Notes: a model not told the origin generated them from the letters alone. 64,000 nucleotides of DNA from Patiriisocius sp047731265 (GCF_047731265.1 NZ_CP159835.1:1798001-1862000), one strand, 5' to 3'. Positions 1 through 8,921 are shown, counted from the stretch's first letter. Numbers and translations: made by a program.

Positions 1-58
1 TGTTTTATTTACTAACTTCATTGCTTAAACCACGCAACTCTCCTTATACAAACACGTT
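1..58 (+). repeat. attC-like element, right half only
   Basis: The stretch from about 12 to 58 matches the right half of the short attC-like elements ending at 8921 and 12102 (shared blocks 'tgcttaaa', 'cacgcaact', 'tatacaa'). It ends in GTT (56-58) followed by N7 and AT, the same cassette-start pattern seen nine more times downstream. The left half lies before the window. It implies that cassettes continue upstream, and that the cassette starting at 56 was cut by the IS3 element at 76. Confidence 0.6.
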
Positions 59-129
59 GTAGGCAATTCCCCTCTTGTACTCTCCTGAAATAGGTTGACT
101 AAAAATTAAACATTTAATGATAGTCACTT

Positions 130-589
130 ATGAAAACACAAAAAGGACACTGGCAGAAAAAAAAAGTATCAAAAAGTAACTTTAGAGACCAAGTTATTGG
201 TCGTTGACCAAATTCAAAACGGACAAATTACTACAAACTTTGCTTCTAATAAATATGACATTCCCAGAACCACCATTACCTATTGGCTAAGAAAATACAG
301 TACCTTGGTACAACAAAATACTGGTATGAGTAAACTAGATGAAATTAAAAAACTTAAGGAACGTATTGAACAACTGGAGTTTGTAAAAGACTTTCAGCAA
401 GATATCATTGCAGATATGGAAATCATTACTGGAGTCGATATGTCAAAAAAGTCCTTACCCAAAACATTAGCAAAAGAGATAGCACTAAAAAAGAAAAACC
501 TTTTAAAACAAAGTGGATCTATGGATGTTTTGGGATTAGTAAACAAGCCTATTACAAAAGACTTAAAGCGCAACAAATCAAAAAAATAA
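130..589 (+). pseudogene. IS3-family transposase OrfA, frameshifted near its start
   Basis: OrfA of an IS3-type element. From the ATG at 130 the first five codons are in one frame; an extra G near 145-146 shifts the frame, after which a typical OrfA reads on to 589 without a stop. It has a helix-turn-helix around the residues ASNKYDIPRTTITYWL and a C-terminal coiled coil (LDEIKKLKERIEQLE). A TTG at 197 could start a shorter product. OrfA normally binds the IS ends and fuses to OrfB by frameshifting; here OrfB is gone. Confidence 0.75.
487..493 (+). other. Programmed -1 frameshift heptamer AAAAAAG
   Basis: A_AAA_AAG lies in the orfA reading frame (A at 487, AAA 488-490, AAG 491-493), the classic slippery heptamer used by IS3-family elements to make the OrfAB fusion. 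The -1 frame entered here leads into the recognisable OrfB start at 526. Confidence 0.65.
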
Positions 590-672
590 GCGATCCTAAA
601 ATTATTGAAATGGTTAAAAATTATCGCAAAAAGGTAGGACAAAGAAATGAGTTAAAAAACAAGTCTTTTTAG
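526..672 (+). pseudogene. IS3-family OrfB N-terminal fragment
   Basis: Read in the -1 frame relative to orfA, this gives CFGISKQAYYKRLKAQ and then about 30 more residues typical of the IS3 OrfB N-terminus, ending at a TAG (670-672) where the element is broken off. No DDE motif remains. It runs into the IS110-family fragment that ends at 669 on the minus strand. Confidence 0.7.
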
Positions 673-737
673 ACTAATGTTGAAACAAATTTTTCATCAT
701 ATGGCCTTCCTGATTTTGCAATAGCGAAGGCCAATTT
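669..737 (-). pseudogene. IS110-family transposase C-terminal fragment
   Basis: The minus strand reads LAFAIAKSGRPYDEKF followed by VSTLV and a stop (669-671). This is the characteristic C-terminal tail of IS110/IS116/IS902-family transposases. Only about 22 codons remain. A second, longer IS110-type C-terminus lies on the same strand at 5121-5290, so the two bracket the putA/DUF6090 block. Confidence 0.6.
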
Positions 738-953
738 TTAAATTTGACTCATTTAGGGATAGAACGTGTAAGTTTAAGCCGTGTCAAAAAATAAATCTTT
801 AAATCAACAACCTCGTGGCAAGCGCACGAGGTATGCTTCCGAAAACATATTTTGATTTTGAGGCAAGGCTCGGGGAATTAAACCTTCAATTAGGGCTTAA
901 ACTACTACTATCTTATTTGGCTTTGTTAACAATTTTAGCTAACTTGATAATGT
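738..953. other. Gene-free stretch upstream of putA
   Basis: No open frame of note. It contains a small palindrome (CCTCGTGGCAAGCGCACGAGG, arms at about 810-830) and the short A/T-rich leader of putA. No convincing TAnnTTTG promoter was found. Confidence 0.3.
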
Positions 954-3900
954 ATGGATAAAACAAAAGAAACCGCATTAAAACTCGCAGAGAAATTACA
1001 AAGCAACCAAACAACTACCGCAAAAAACCCTTTTGCAGATCGGCTTAAAATTATTATTGAGGTTCCTGAATCCAAACATTTTTTAATGAAAATGATGGAT
1101 GTTACCTTCCGGTCAAAAAATTACAAAAAAATTGCTGACCATGTAATTCATTTGCTAACAACACATAAGAATTATGAGCCTTTATTTACTCCTATAGAGA
1201 ACCTACTATTAAAGACTTTTACCGTAGTTGGCAGAATAGCACCTTCTTTTAGTGTGCCTATTATGCTAAAAAAAATTCAAGCTACTTCAAGCGATGTTGT
1301 GTTTTTTATCAATAGCAAAAAATTTAAAAAACACGCTCAATCAAGAAAAGAACAAAATATTACTTTAAACATAAATCTTATTGGTGAAGCATTGATTGGT
1401 GAAGATGAAGCACAAAAAAGAATTTTGGGTTATTTGACGCTATTAAATAGAAAAGATGTGAATTACATTTCTATTAAAATTTCTACCATCTTTTCTCAAA
1501 TTTCATCATTAGCACACGAAGACACCGTTGATAAACTATCTACCAGATTAGCCATGTTTTATGATGAAATCTTAAAGATTGAAAAAGAAACAGGGGTTCA
1601 GAAATTTGTAAACCTAGATATGGAGGAATATGAGGATTTAGAAATTACATTTGATGTGTTTATTAAAACCTTATCCTTGCCAGCATACAAAAACGTTAAA
1701 GCAGGAATTGTTTTACAAGCTTATATTCCTGAAATGATTCACTATTACCGTAAATTATATGCTTGGGCAAATAAAAGAGTGAACAACGGAGGTTCTTCCA
1801 TAAAAGTAAGATTGGTTAAAGGTGCCAATATGGAAATGGAGATGACAGAAGCTTCTATTGAAGATTGGCCATTAGCAACCTACAACTCTAAACCACAAAC
1901 GGATGCCAATTACAAGAAAATATTAACGGAAATGCTTACATCACAATCTGCAAGAGTCGTCAATGTTGGAGTGGCTTCTCATAATATTTTCGATATTTCT
2001 TTTGCACTGCAATTGGTTAAAGAAAATCAACTAGAAGACTGTGTTGATTTTGAAATGTTAGAAGGTATGGCCAACCAAACCGTAAATAATTTATTGGCAG
2101 AAAAAGTTAACTTATTATTATACACGCCAACTGTAAAAGAAAATCAATACAATGCTGCCATTGCTTATTTAGTTAGAAGATTGGATGAAGGTACGCAAGC
2201 AGGAAACTTTTTAAAAGAAGGCTACGATTTACAAGTAGGTTCTGAAAAATGGGATATTTTAAAAGACGAATTTTTAAAATCTATTTCTTTAATGAAAGAC
2301 TTAGATACATCTCCTAATAGAAAACAGGATAGAAACAATGAAGTCCCTGAAATTATGGAAGGATTCCACAACGTACCGAATACGGATTGGAACTTGCCGC
2401 AAAACATTGCCTGGGCCCAGAAAATTAAAACGGATTGGGAAACTCCTGAAAATATTATAGGAACGACCATTCCTGTTGTTGGAGAATTAGATAATAATGA
2501 AAGATACACCATAAAAGTAAATAATTGGTCTGGTACGCCTCCTTGGGATTATGAAATGGCTCTTAAAGAAGATTATCAAAAAGCAGTGGATAGCACAACT
2601 GAGTGGCAAAATTTTGATGTAAAAAAAAGAGCACATCTGCTAAAAAGAGCCGCTGTAGAAATTGAAAGAAGTAGGGCTAATTTAATTGGAATTGCTGTTG
2701 CAGAACTTGGTAAAACAGTAAAAGAAGTAGATGTTGAAGTTTCTGAAGCGATTGATTTTGCTAATTTCTATGCAGAAAGCATTTTAGATATAGCTAAAGA
2801 ATTTACGAGTGATGACAAAGGTGTTAATTTGGTATTGTCTCCTTGGAACTTTCCTATTGCCATTCCTATTGGTGGCGTTTTAGCGTCTTTAGCCGCAGGA
2901 AAAAAAGTGATTTTAAAACCATCCACCAATGCATCTGCTTGTGCCTATTTAACCTGCAAATGTTTATGGGAAGCAGGAATCCCTAAAGATGCCTTGTACT
3001 TTTTACCTTGTGAAGAAGCTATTCTTGATGATTTTTTAAGTTCGGGTAATGTTTTTGATGCGGTCATTTTAACAGGAGGTACAGAAACGGCTCTTTTCTT
3101 ATTAGAAAGAAATCCTCAATTGAATTTATATGCAGAAACAGGAGGAAAAAATGGCACCATTGTTACAAGTTTGGCAGACAAAGAACAGGCTGCCTTAAAT
3201 ATTGTACAATCTTCTTTTGGTAATGCAGGTCAAAAATGTTCTGCTACTTCTTTGTTAATATTAACTGAAGATGTTTTCAACAACAACGAGTTTAAAGCCT
3301 TATTAAAAGATGCTACAAAAAGTAAAGTTTTTGGAAACCCTTGGGATTACTCCACAGAGATTGGTCCTTTAGCTGTACAGCTGTCAGAAAAACTGAAACA
3401 TGTCATTCAGAACACTCCAGACCATCAATGGTTGGTGAAACCCAAGTTAAATGGTAATCACATGTTAACGCCTGGAATTATTTGGGATGTAACTACAGCC
3501 GATTACCCGTATCAAAATGAATTATTTGGACCTATTTTATCTGTTGTAAAAGCCAAAGACTTAAAAGATGCTGTTAGTATTGCGAACAATGTTGCTTATG
3601 GACTAACCGCTGGTTTAGAGTCTTTAGACGATAACGAAATTGAGTATTGGAACACACATATAGAAGCAGGTAATAAATACGTAAACAGATCTACTACAGG
3701 AGCTATTGTACAAAGACAACCTTTTGGAGGAATTAAAGCTTCCTGTTTTGGTTTTGGAATGAAGGCTGGTGGAATTAATTATGTACTTCAATTTACCAAC
3801 ATTAAATCAAAAACAACGGATTGGAAAGAAGACTATCAAAAATGGTATGATGAATTGTTTAGTAAAAAAATAGATTATGTAAATCGACGTGGTCAATCTA

Positions 3901-4274
3901 ACGTTAGTAGCTACAATACCTACAAAGAAATTTTACTTTTATATGATGTACATACACCTCAAAAACATATTGACAAGGTAGAATATATCGCTGAATTCTT
4001 AAATATTCCGTTAATTAAAGATACTTGTGGTAATGCATTAAAGCATTATCCTAAAGACTTTACTTGTGTTAGAGCTTTGGGTGTTTTGTCGGATCACTTT
4101 TTAATTAGATGTCATCAAAGTGCGATTCACGTTTACAACTACGAGCCTAGGAATAGTGGCCGTATTGAATTGCTAAATTATTTAATTGAACAAAGTTATT
4201 CTCACAACTATCACCGATATGGGAATTTAATGGGAGTTGAGTACAACCCAAATGAGAAACCTAAATTTTATTAA
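954..4274 (+). CDS. putA: Bifunctional proline dehydrogenase / P5C dehydrogenase (PutA)
   Basis: It oxidises proline to pyrroline-5-carboxylate with FAD, then to glutamate with NAD. The protein has 1106 residues. The N-terminal ~450 residues form the proline dehydrogenase barrel (VRLVKGAN near residue 286). The second half is an aldehyde dehydrogenase: LSPWNFP near 625, general base Glu728 in YAETGGK, nucleophile Cys762 in GQKCSATS. About 170 residues follow the ALDH core, resembling the C-terminal region of long PutA proteins. No N-terminal DNA-binding domain is evident, so it is probably not autorepressing. Many Flavobacteriaceae encode the two enzymes separately. It stands alone, with a DUF6090 gene 33 bp downstream. 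Confidence 0.93.
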   Translation: MDKTKETALKLAEKLQSNQTTTAKNPFADRLKIIIEVPESKHFLMKMMDVTFRSKNYKKIADHVIHLLTTHKNYEPLFTPIENLLLKTFTVVGRIAPSFSVPIMLKKIQATSSDVVFFINSKKFKKHAQSRKEQNITLNINLIGEALIGEDEAQKRILGYLTLLNRKDVNYISIKISTIFSQISSLAHEDTVDKLSTRLAMFYDEILKIEKETGVQKFVNLDMEEYEDLEITFDVFIKTLSLPAYKNVKAGIVLQAYIPEMIHYYRKLYAWANKRVNNGGSSIKVRLVKGANMEMEMTEASIEDWPLATYNSKPQTDANYKKILTEMLTSQSARVVNVGVASHNIFDISFALQLVKENQLEDCVDFEMLEGMANQTVNNLLAEKVNLLLYTPTVKENQYNAAIAYLVRRLDEGTQAGNFLKEGYDLQVGSEKWDILKDEFLKSISLMKDLDTSPNRKQDRNNEVPEIMEGFHNVPNTDWNLPQNIAWAQKIKTDWETPENIIGTTIPVVGELDNNERYTIKVNNWSGTPPWDYEMALKEDYQKAVDSTTEWQNFDVKKRAHLLKRAAVEIERSRANLIGIAVAELGKTVKEVDVEVSEAIDFANFYAESILDIAKEFTSDDKGVNLVLSPWNFPIAIPIGGVLASLAAGKKVILKPSTNASACAYLTCKCLWEAGIPKDALYFLPCEEAILDDFLSSGNVFDAVILTGGTETALFLLERNPQLNLYAETGGKNGTIVTSLADKEQAALNIVQSSFGNAGQKCSATSLLILTEDVFNNNEFKALLKDATKSKVFGNPWDYSTEIGPLAVQLSEKLKHVIQNTPDHQWLVKPKLNGNHMLTPGIIWDVTTADYPYQNELFGPILSVVKAKDLKDAVSIANNVAYGLTAGLESLDDNEIEYWNTHIEAGNKYVNRSTTGAIVQRQPFGGIKASCFGFGMKAGGINYVLQFTNIKSKTTDWKEDYQKWYDELFSKKIDYVNRRGQSNVSSYNTYKEILLLYDVHTPQKHIDKVEYIAEFLNIPLIKDTCGNALKHYPKDFTCVRALGVLSDHFLIRCHQSAIHVYNYEPRNSGRIELLNYLIEQSYSHNYHRYGNLMGVEYNPNEKPKFY

Positions 4275-4307
4275 ATCTAAAAAGCGGCAAGTAATTTTTG
4301 ATAACCA

Positions 4308-5045
4308 ATGATAAAATTCTTTAGAAAAATTCGACAAAATCTTCTTACGGAAAACAAAACTGGAAAATATTTTAAATATGCCATTGGAGAAATTGTATTG
4401 GTAGTTATCGGAATTTTAATTGCGTTGCAAATTAATAATTGGAATCAGGATATAACCTCTAAAAATGAACTAGAACAGATTTTAAAAGAAGTAAGCAATG
4501 ATCTCGAACAAGATATTTTTTGGTTAGATCAACAAATTGAAAATGGCGAGGGATTTGTAAATAACGTCGATTATTTACTTGGCAATGGTAACAACATGCC
4601 TGTTGATTCCTTATTGCATCGTATTTCTGCTGTTTATCGATATACCTATTTTATTCCTGTAAGTTTTGGATATAACAAATTTAACAAACACCCCAGAACA
4701 GAATTATTGCCTGATCGTTTAACCAATGATATCACTATTTATTATTCTGGTTTTTCAATCGAAAGAAATAGTATATCTCTTGAAATCAATACATTATACA
4801 GCTTAAATGCTTTTCGCAACTACCTTGTGAAATATGGATTTCCATTGGAAGTGAATGAATTGAAAAGGCTCGAAGATTTATCAAATTTAAACGACATTAT
4901 TAACGATATAGAGTTCATCGGTATTTTAAGAACCATTAAAAATAATTGGTCTGTAGAACTCTATGTTTTGAATACTGCTCGTACAATGGCTAAAAACAAT
5001 CTCGAAACAATAAATAATTATCTTTCAAGTATAAATGGATTTTAG
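4308..5045 (+). CDS. DUF6090 family membrane-anchored protein
   Basis: 245 residues. The N-terminus (MIKFFRKIRQNLLTENKTGKY) followed by one transmembrane helix (about residues 27-43, IGEIVLVVIGILIALQI) and NNWNQ is the signature of the DUF6090 family, common and often multicopy in Flavobacteriaceae. The rest is a charged helical domain, probably periplasmic. Function is unknown. It follows putA by 33 bp and may be co-transcribed. It is the last ordinary gene before the IS110 remnant and cassette array. Confidence 0.8.
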   Translation: MIKFFRKIRQNLLTENKTGKYFKYAIGEIVLVVIGILIALQINNWNQDITSKNELEQILKEVSNDLEQDIFWLDQQIENGEGFVNNVDYLLGNGNNMPVDSLLHRISAVYRYTYFIPVSFGYNKFNKHPRTELLPDRLTNDITIYYSGFSIERNSISLEINTLYSLNAFRNYLVKYGFPLEVNELKRLEDLSNLNDIINDIEFIGILRTIKNNWSVELYVLNTARTMAKNNLETINNYLSSINGF

Positions 5046-5120
5046 AAATTGAATAGACAAAAAAAGAATAAATAACGAAAGCACAACAAAGTTCTGTGGT
5101 AAAAAAAAAGTAAAAATTCA

Positions 5121-5290
5121 TTAATTTTTCACTAAAGTACTTCTGTAAGTATCCTCATCTATTAATCCTGATTTTGCAATTGCAAAAGCTTGTTTTAATA
5201 GCTTATTACAAACCGCAATGAATGCTGGTTTTTTCCTTTGGCGACAATACGCTCATAAAGATCTCTGCACCCTTTGTTGTCTGTTTTTAC
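5121..5290 (-). pseudogene. IS110-family transposase C-terminal fragment, frameshifted
   Basis: The minus strand reads CRDLYERIVAKGK, then after a frameshift in a run of six A's PAFIAVCNKLLKQAFAIAKS and a further GLIDEDTYRSTLVKN to a stop at 5121-5123. This is a typical IS110-type C-terminus. The upstream portion is replaced by the 429-bp repeat beginning at 5291, so the break is at 5290/5291. Confidence 0.7.
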
Positions 5291-5719
5291 CCCTACAAAC
5301 CAACTGCTGTAAAATTTAAATAAAAGCAAACCAAAATCAGGTATTTATACCTATTGACATTAAACTCCGATGCTTCTATATTTACGAATATAGAAGCCCT
5401 TTTATGATCCAGCATACAAGAAACACAAACCAAAAGATGGGACACTACCAATACCCTCAGCGGTACACTAAAGAGCATTTTAGATAGGCTGGGGGAGTAC
5501 TTAGTGCATAAATTGGTTTTTTTACCATCGCCTGTAAAAAATAATTAGCGTGAATACGGGAAACCGTAATAAAACAAATAGCATAAAGAGTATTTTTAAA
5601 CATTACAAAGCTGCGGGTACACACGCGGTAAGAAATAATTTTAATAAAATCATCATAAACCTTTTAGATTTGTGATGATTTAATAGAAATAAACGTCATA
5701 TGGTGTTTATATACATGTT
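5291..5719 (+). repeat. 429-bp dispersed repeat, copy 1
   Basis: It is nearly identical (roughly 93-95% by eye, same length) to 9035-9463. It begins CCCTACAAACCAACTG and ends GTTTATATACATGTT, exactly on the GTT that starts a cassette. Identity with copy 2 stops at that GTT: GCCACACAT follows here, AGGTTGCAT there. It has no convincing gene, although a plus-strand stretch near 5590-5670 looks like decayed coding sequence. Likely a mobile-element scar or the tail of a lost cassette, serving as insertion site for the next cassette. Confidence 0.85.
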
Positions 5720-5747
5720 GCCACACATATAAAAAAATCACGCTGGA

Positions 5748-6206
5748 TTGAATAATATTGAAATAATTAAATATATATGTTTCGGAATTTCATTTTTGAT
5801 TGGTGGGATAATTTTCTCCTTTCAGGATGATTTAATGAACCCAAAAATGTACTCAAAAGCACTATATGCAAGCGGATTATGTTTTTTGATTGGAGTAATT
5901 TTAGAATTATCTGATTTTTTCTATATTGAACGTGGAATGACTTTGCTTGTAATGTCAATCGGAATTATTTACGTCGCATACTTTAAGTTGTTTCTGAATT
6001 TGTTTATAAAATGGAAAGGAACCAAACCAATAATTACTTCTGCCTCAAGTATGATTGGAGGAGGACCCATTGGAGGATTTACAACTAAATATGACGCGAA
6101 AAGAAGAATAACGGGTGCTGATTTTATTTTTAGTTTTGTGCAAGCTTTAGTGCCAATTTTCACAATTTTCGGACTTTTGATTTTAATTATAGAACTGAAT
6201 AGATAA
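5748..6206 (+). CDS. Small multi-pass membrane protein (cassette 1)
   Basis: 152 residues with about four hydrophobic segments (near 8-25, 40-58, 64-86 and 128-150) and a Gly-rich SMIGGGPIGGF loop. I do not recognise the family. The frame starts at TTG 5748, 31 bp after the cassette-start GTT; no in-frame ATG gives a sensible N-terminus, so the start is uncertain. It is enclosed by arms GTTGCCACACATAT (5717-5730) and ATACGTGTGGCAAC (6214-6227), and its stop lies 18 bp before the AAC of the next attC-like element. Confidence 0.65.
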   Translation: MNNIEIIKYICFGISFLIGGIIFSFQDDLMNPKMYSKALYASGLCFLIGVILELSDFFYIERGMTLLVMSIGIIYVAYFKLFLNLFIKWKGTKPIITSASSMIGGGPIGGFTTKYDAKRRITGADFIFSFVQALVPIFTIFGLLILIIELNR

Positions 6207-6224
6207 CGCGGAAATACGTGTGGC

Positions 6225-6412
6225 AACAATGTATATAAAAAATAGCGCAAGTCTTTGCTAACACTAAGGTTTGGGCATTTTTGGAAAGTCGCCAAATTTT
6301 TAAATTTGACGATTTCCAATAAAAAAAATAGTAAAATTTAAAAATTCGGCTTGTGTTTCATCCGAAAAGTAACAGCTTATTTTCAGCGCTACTTTTCATA
6401 TACGGAGCCGTT
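6225..6412 (+). repeat. attC-like element 1 (188 bp)
   Basis: AAC-AAT-GTATATA at the left and CATATAC-GGAGCC-GTT at the right form the inner stem. An internal hairpin GCCAAATTTTTAAATTTGACG lies near 6287-6307. It belongs to the long class, with elements 2, 5, 7 and 9. It separates the membrane-protein cassette from the HicAB cassette. Confidence 0.75.
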
Positions 6413-6507
6413 GTAAGTAATGCTCAAAATCCGTCTTCTCATCAAAATTTGTTTTGTAAAAAGTAAATAATAGTTTACCTTTGAAATCTAAATCAATGCG
6501 AAACTGA

Positions 6508-6696
6508 ATGAAATGTTCCCAACTTTATCGAATATTAACGAAAGACGGTTGGTATGCAGTATCGCAAAAAGGTTCGCACGTAAAAATGCGACACGAGACG
6601 AAAAATGGAACGATTATTTTTCCGAACCACGGAAGTCAATAAATGGGTAAAGGATTGGAAAAGAAAATTCTAAAAGACGCTGGAATTAAAAAATAG
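6508..6696 (+). pseudogene. hicA: HicA toxin, interrupted by a nonsense codon (cassette 2)
   Basis: From ATG 6508 the frame encodes a HicA-type mRNA interferase: MKCSQLYRILTKDGWYAVSQ, then KGSHVKMRH with the catalytic His24, then GTIIFPNHGSQ. It meets TAA at 6640-6642 and continues in frame MGKGLEKKILKDAGIKK to TAG 6694-6696. HicA proteins usually have Glu or a similar residue at this position (HGSxEM/KGL), so one substitution could explain the stop. The truncated form would lack the final helix. hicB follows after 4 bp. Either the toxin is dead or the truncated form is still partly active. Confidence 0.8.
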
Positions 6697-6700
6697 GAAT

Positions 6701-7096
6701 ATGGCAAAGAAGAAAAAAATAACAATGACTGTTGAGAAAACGAATACGGGATTTTCTGCTTTTTCAGCGGATTATCCAATCTTTACGACTGGACAATCAA
6801 TTCCCGAACTGATTAACAATACTTACGAGGCGACCGAATTACATTTTGAGGACGAAAAAATAAAAGTTGGACCGACTGACATCGGATTTGAAATCGACTT
6901 TAAACAGTTCTTTAAATTTTATAAGGTTTTAAACGCAAAATTTCTTGCCGAGAAAATTGGAATGAATGCTACCCTACTTTCTCAATACGTTTCTGGAACT
7001 AAAAAACCATCAGCAAAACAGACCGAGAAAATTTTAAGCGGAATACACCAAATTGGACAAGAATTGAGCGGAATAAATTTATTACAAACGGTATAA
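6701..7096 (+). CDS. hicB: HicB-family antitoxin with C-terminal HTH (cassette 2)
   Basis: 131 residues. The N-terminal half (about 5-60) is the HicB partial RNase-H fold that covers the HicA active site. The C-terminal half (about 70-125) is a helix-turn-helix (AEKIGMNATLLSQYVSGTKK) that would bind and repress the hicAB promoter. It follows the broken hicA directly in the usual toxin-antitoxin order. The cassette is bounded by GTTGTAAGTAATGCT (6410) and AGCACTACTTACAAC (7109-7123). Toxin-antitoxin cassettes are common stabilisers of integron arrays; with hicA broken that role may be lost. Confidence 0.85.
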   Translation: MAKKKKITMTVEKTNTGFSAFSADYPIFTTGQSIPELINNTYEATELHFEDEKIKVGPTDIGFEIDFKQFFKFYKVLNAKFLAEKIGMNATLLSQYVSGTKKPSAKQTEKILSGIHQIGQELSGINLLQTV

Positions 7097-7120
7097 CAGA
7101 ACGCAAAAAGCACTACTTAC

Positions 7121-7307
7121 AACAACGTATATAGCTCATAGCTAGTTATTTGATTAATCGAAGTTAATGCATATTTGGAAAGTCGCCAAATTTTTTAATT
7201 TGACGATTTCCAATAAAAAGATAAATAGTAAAATTTAAAAATCTGGCTTGTGCTTAACTGAAAGTTTAGTGCTTCGAAATCGCCTACTTTTCATATAATA
7301 GACCGTC
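7121..7307 (+). repeat. attC-like element 2 (187 bp)
   Basis: AAC-AAC-GTATATA on the left, CATATAA-TAGACC-GTC on the right. The last base of the right core is C instead of T, and the following arm (AGCAAATAA) pairs poorly with the end of cassette 3, so this site looks mutated. The internal hairpin CGCCAAATTTTTTAATTTGACG lies near 7183-7204. Otherwise highly similar to elements 1 and 5. Confidence 0.72.
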
Positions 7308-7341
7308 AGCAAATAAAAAAACTTAATAAATATTTCAACCA

Positions 7342-8796
7342 ATGAAAATAGTAACTATTTTAAAAAAAGTATTTAAAATCATTTCTTTGACCGTATTGTT
7401 AATTCTCATTCCATCAGGTCTATTTTATAGCTGTATTTCATCTTATCCTTCTTCCAGAGTGAATAGTCAACTTCTTAATTCCGACACAAAACCCTGTAAT
7501 ACTTTAGAAATTAAAACAGCCAAAAAAGGAACGTTACAAGTAACACCTGATATTTCATACGCTGACGATAAAGTAGCGATACATATCACAGGATTGCAAC
7601 CCTTTCAAATTGGGTCTTTGAAACTATCCGTAATAGATTCTAAAGATATAAGATGGGAATCCGTTGCTTGTTTTCAAGCAAATGAATATGGCGAAATAAA
7701 TCCTGAAAATCAAGCACCTATAGCTGGAGGCTCCTATGAAGGAAAGCATACAATGGGTCTTTTTTGGTCTCTAAAACCGGAAAAATTAAGTTCATTCCAT
7801 TTTGATACCGACTTGAATTTTACAATTAGTTTTGACACGGGTGATGGCGACAGGTTAACGCGTACAATTCTCAGAAAAAGCTATGAAAATATTGAAAATC
7901 ATAACATTACGAAAAAAGAGATTCGGAATAAAATGGTTGCTAATTTTTACCTGCACGAAACAAACAATCAAAGACCAACAGTTGTTCTGTTAGCAGGGTC
8001 TGGCGGTAATTTTCAACATCGTAAAGCAGGGTATTTAGCTTCTAAAGGTTATAATGTATTAGATTTAAAATATTTTGGTGCAAAAAATCTACCAGAACAG
8101 TTGGAAAATGTTCCTTTAGAATATCTTCATACTGCAATCAATTGGTTAAAAAATCAATCCACCGTTGATGCATCAAAAATTACTCTTATGGGCAGATCTA
8201 AAGGCGCAGAATATGCCTTGTTATATGCATCAAAATACAATGACGTGAACGCTGTTGTTTCCGTAGTTGGCTCGAGTGTTACTTGGAGCTCTAAACGCTA
8301 TATAAAATCATCTTGGAGTTATAATGGGAAAGGTGTTCCTAAGGCTAGAGGAAGCATTACTGAAGCCATTAGATTTTTAAAAAGTATGGGGGGCAAAGCT
8401 CAAGTTCAACTTCCTTATATGTTAAGTGCATTTGAAAAAACTAAAAGAATCGAAAAGAGCTCCATTAAAATCGAAAATATAAAATGTCCTATCTTATTAA
8501 TTTCTGGGGAAGACGACCTTCAATGGCCATCGACGATGATGAGTAATCGAATTAAAGTTAGAGCAGAGAAGTATAAATTCAAATATGAAATCAAGCATTA
8601 TTCGTATGAAAATGCAGGACACCAATTCGATGACCTACCATTTATCCCACAAATAGATTTTTCCAATATCAGCACTTGGAAATCAGGCGGAAATTTTCAA
8701 GGAAACGCATTAGCCTCCATAGATTCGTGGAATAGAGTATTTATATTCTTAAATAAGCAACTCGGTAATATGGAACTAAATAAGTCAAAAAGCTGA
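7342..8796 (+). CDS. BAAT-type acyl-CoA thioesterase / acyltransferase-like hydrolase (cassette 3)
   Basis: 484 residues: an N-terminal membrane segment (about 8-28), an Ig-like BAAT N-terminal domain (about 50-170, ITGLQPFQIGSLKLSV), then an alpha/beta-hydrolase domain. The nucleophile is Ser286 in GRSKG, with probable acid Asp391/392 (SGEDDLQWPS) and His427 (AGHQFDD). Relatives cleave acyl-CoA thioesters or transfer the acyl group; the substrate here is unknown and the domain is probably extracytoplasmic. It is the largest gene in the array. The stop codon overlaps the right arm of its cassette (AAC at 8798). Confidence 0.82.
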   Translation: MKIVTILKKVFKIISLTVLLILIPSGLFYSCISSYPSSRVNSQLLNSDTKPCNTLEIKTAKKGTLQVTPDISYADDKVAIHITGLQPFQIGSLKLSVIDSKDIRWESVACFQANEYGEINPENQAPIAGGSYEGKHTMGLFWSLKPEKLSSFHFDTDLNFTISFDTGDGDRLTRTILRKSYENIENHNITKKEIRNKMVANFYLHETNNQRPTVVLLAGSGGNFQHRKAGYLASKGYNVLDLKYFGAKNLPEQLENVPLEYLHTAINWLKNQSTVDASKITLMGRSKGAEYALLYASKYNDVNAVVSVVGSSVTWSSKRYIKSSWSYNGKGVPKARGSITEAIRFLKSMGGKAQVQLPYMLSAFEKTKRIEKSSIKIENIKCPILLISGEDDLQWPSTMMSNRIKVRAEKYKFKYEIKHYSYENAGHQFDDLPFIPQIDFSNISTWKSGGNFQGNALASIDSWNRVFIFLNKQLGNMELNKSKS

Positions 8797-8797
8797 T

Positions 8798-8921
8798 AAC
8801 ACAGTATATAATTTATTGCTAGTCCTCGCCTACTTACGAAAATCCCCGCAGATTTTCTATTGGGTTTCTATTTGCTAAATTAGGTGCTTAAAACACGCAA
8901 CTAACCATACACATCAACGTA
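8798..8921 (+). repeat. attC-like element 3 (124 bp, short class)
   Basis: AAC-ACA-GTATATA on the left, CATACAC-ATCAAC-GTA on the right. The sequence closely follows element 6 (11978-12102), sharing 'atttattgctagt', 'cctacttacgaaa', 'ctaaatta' and 'gcttaaaacacgc'. The right core is GTA rather than GTT, so the end looks mutated. Neither it nor element 6 is followed directly by a gene-bearing cassette. Confidence 0.72.

Larger units (their letters stand above)
76..672 (+). mobile_element. IS3-family insertion sequence remnant, 3' end lost
   Basis: The element begins with TGTACTCTCCTGAAATAGG at 76, a plausible left IS3-type terminus, and carries orfA followed by the first ~48 codons of orfB in the -1 frame. 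The rest of orfB, including the DDE catalytic domain, and the right terminus are missing. At the 3' edge it abuts an IS110-family fragment on the opposite strand. It is a dead remnant inserted in a cassette whose attC-like edge lies at 56. Confidence 0.75.

Noticed and set aside
5293..5478. Minus-strand frame of 61 codons inside the 429-bp repeat
   Set aside because: The start codon is lost in the second copy and the sequence resembles no family; open frame probably accidental.
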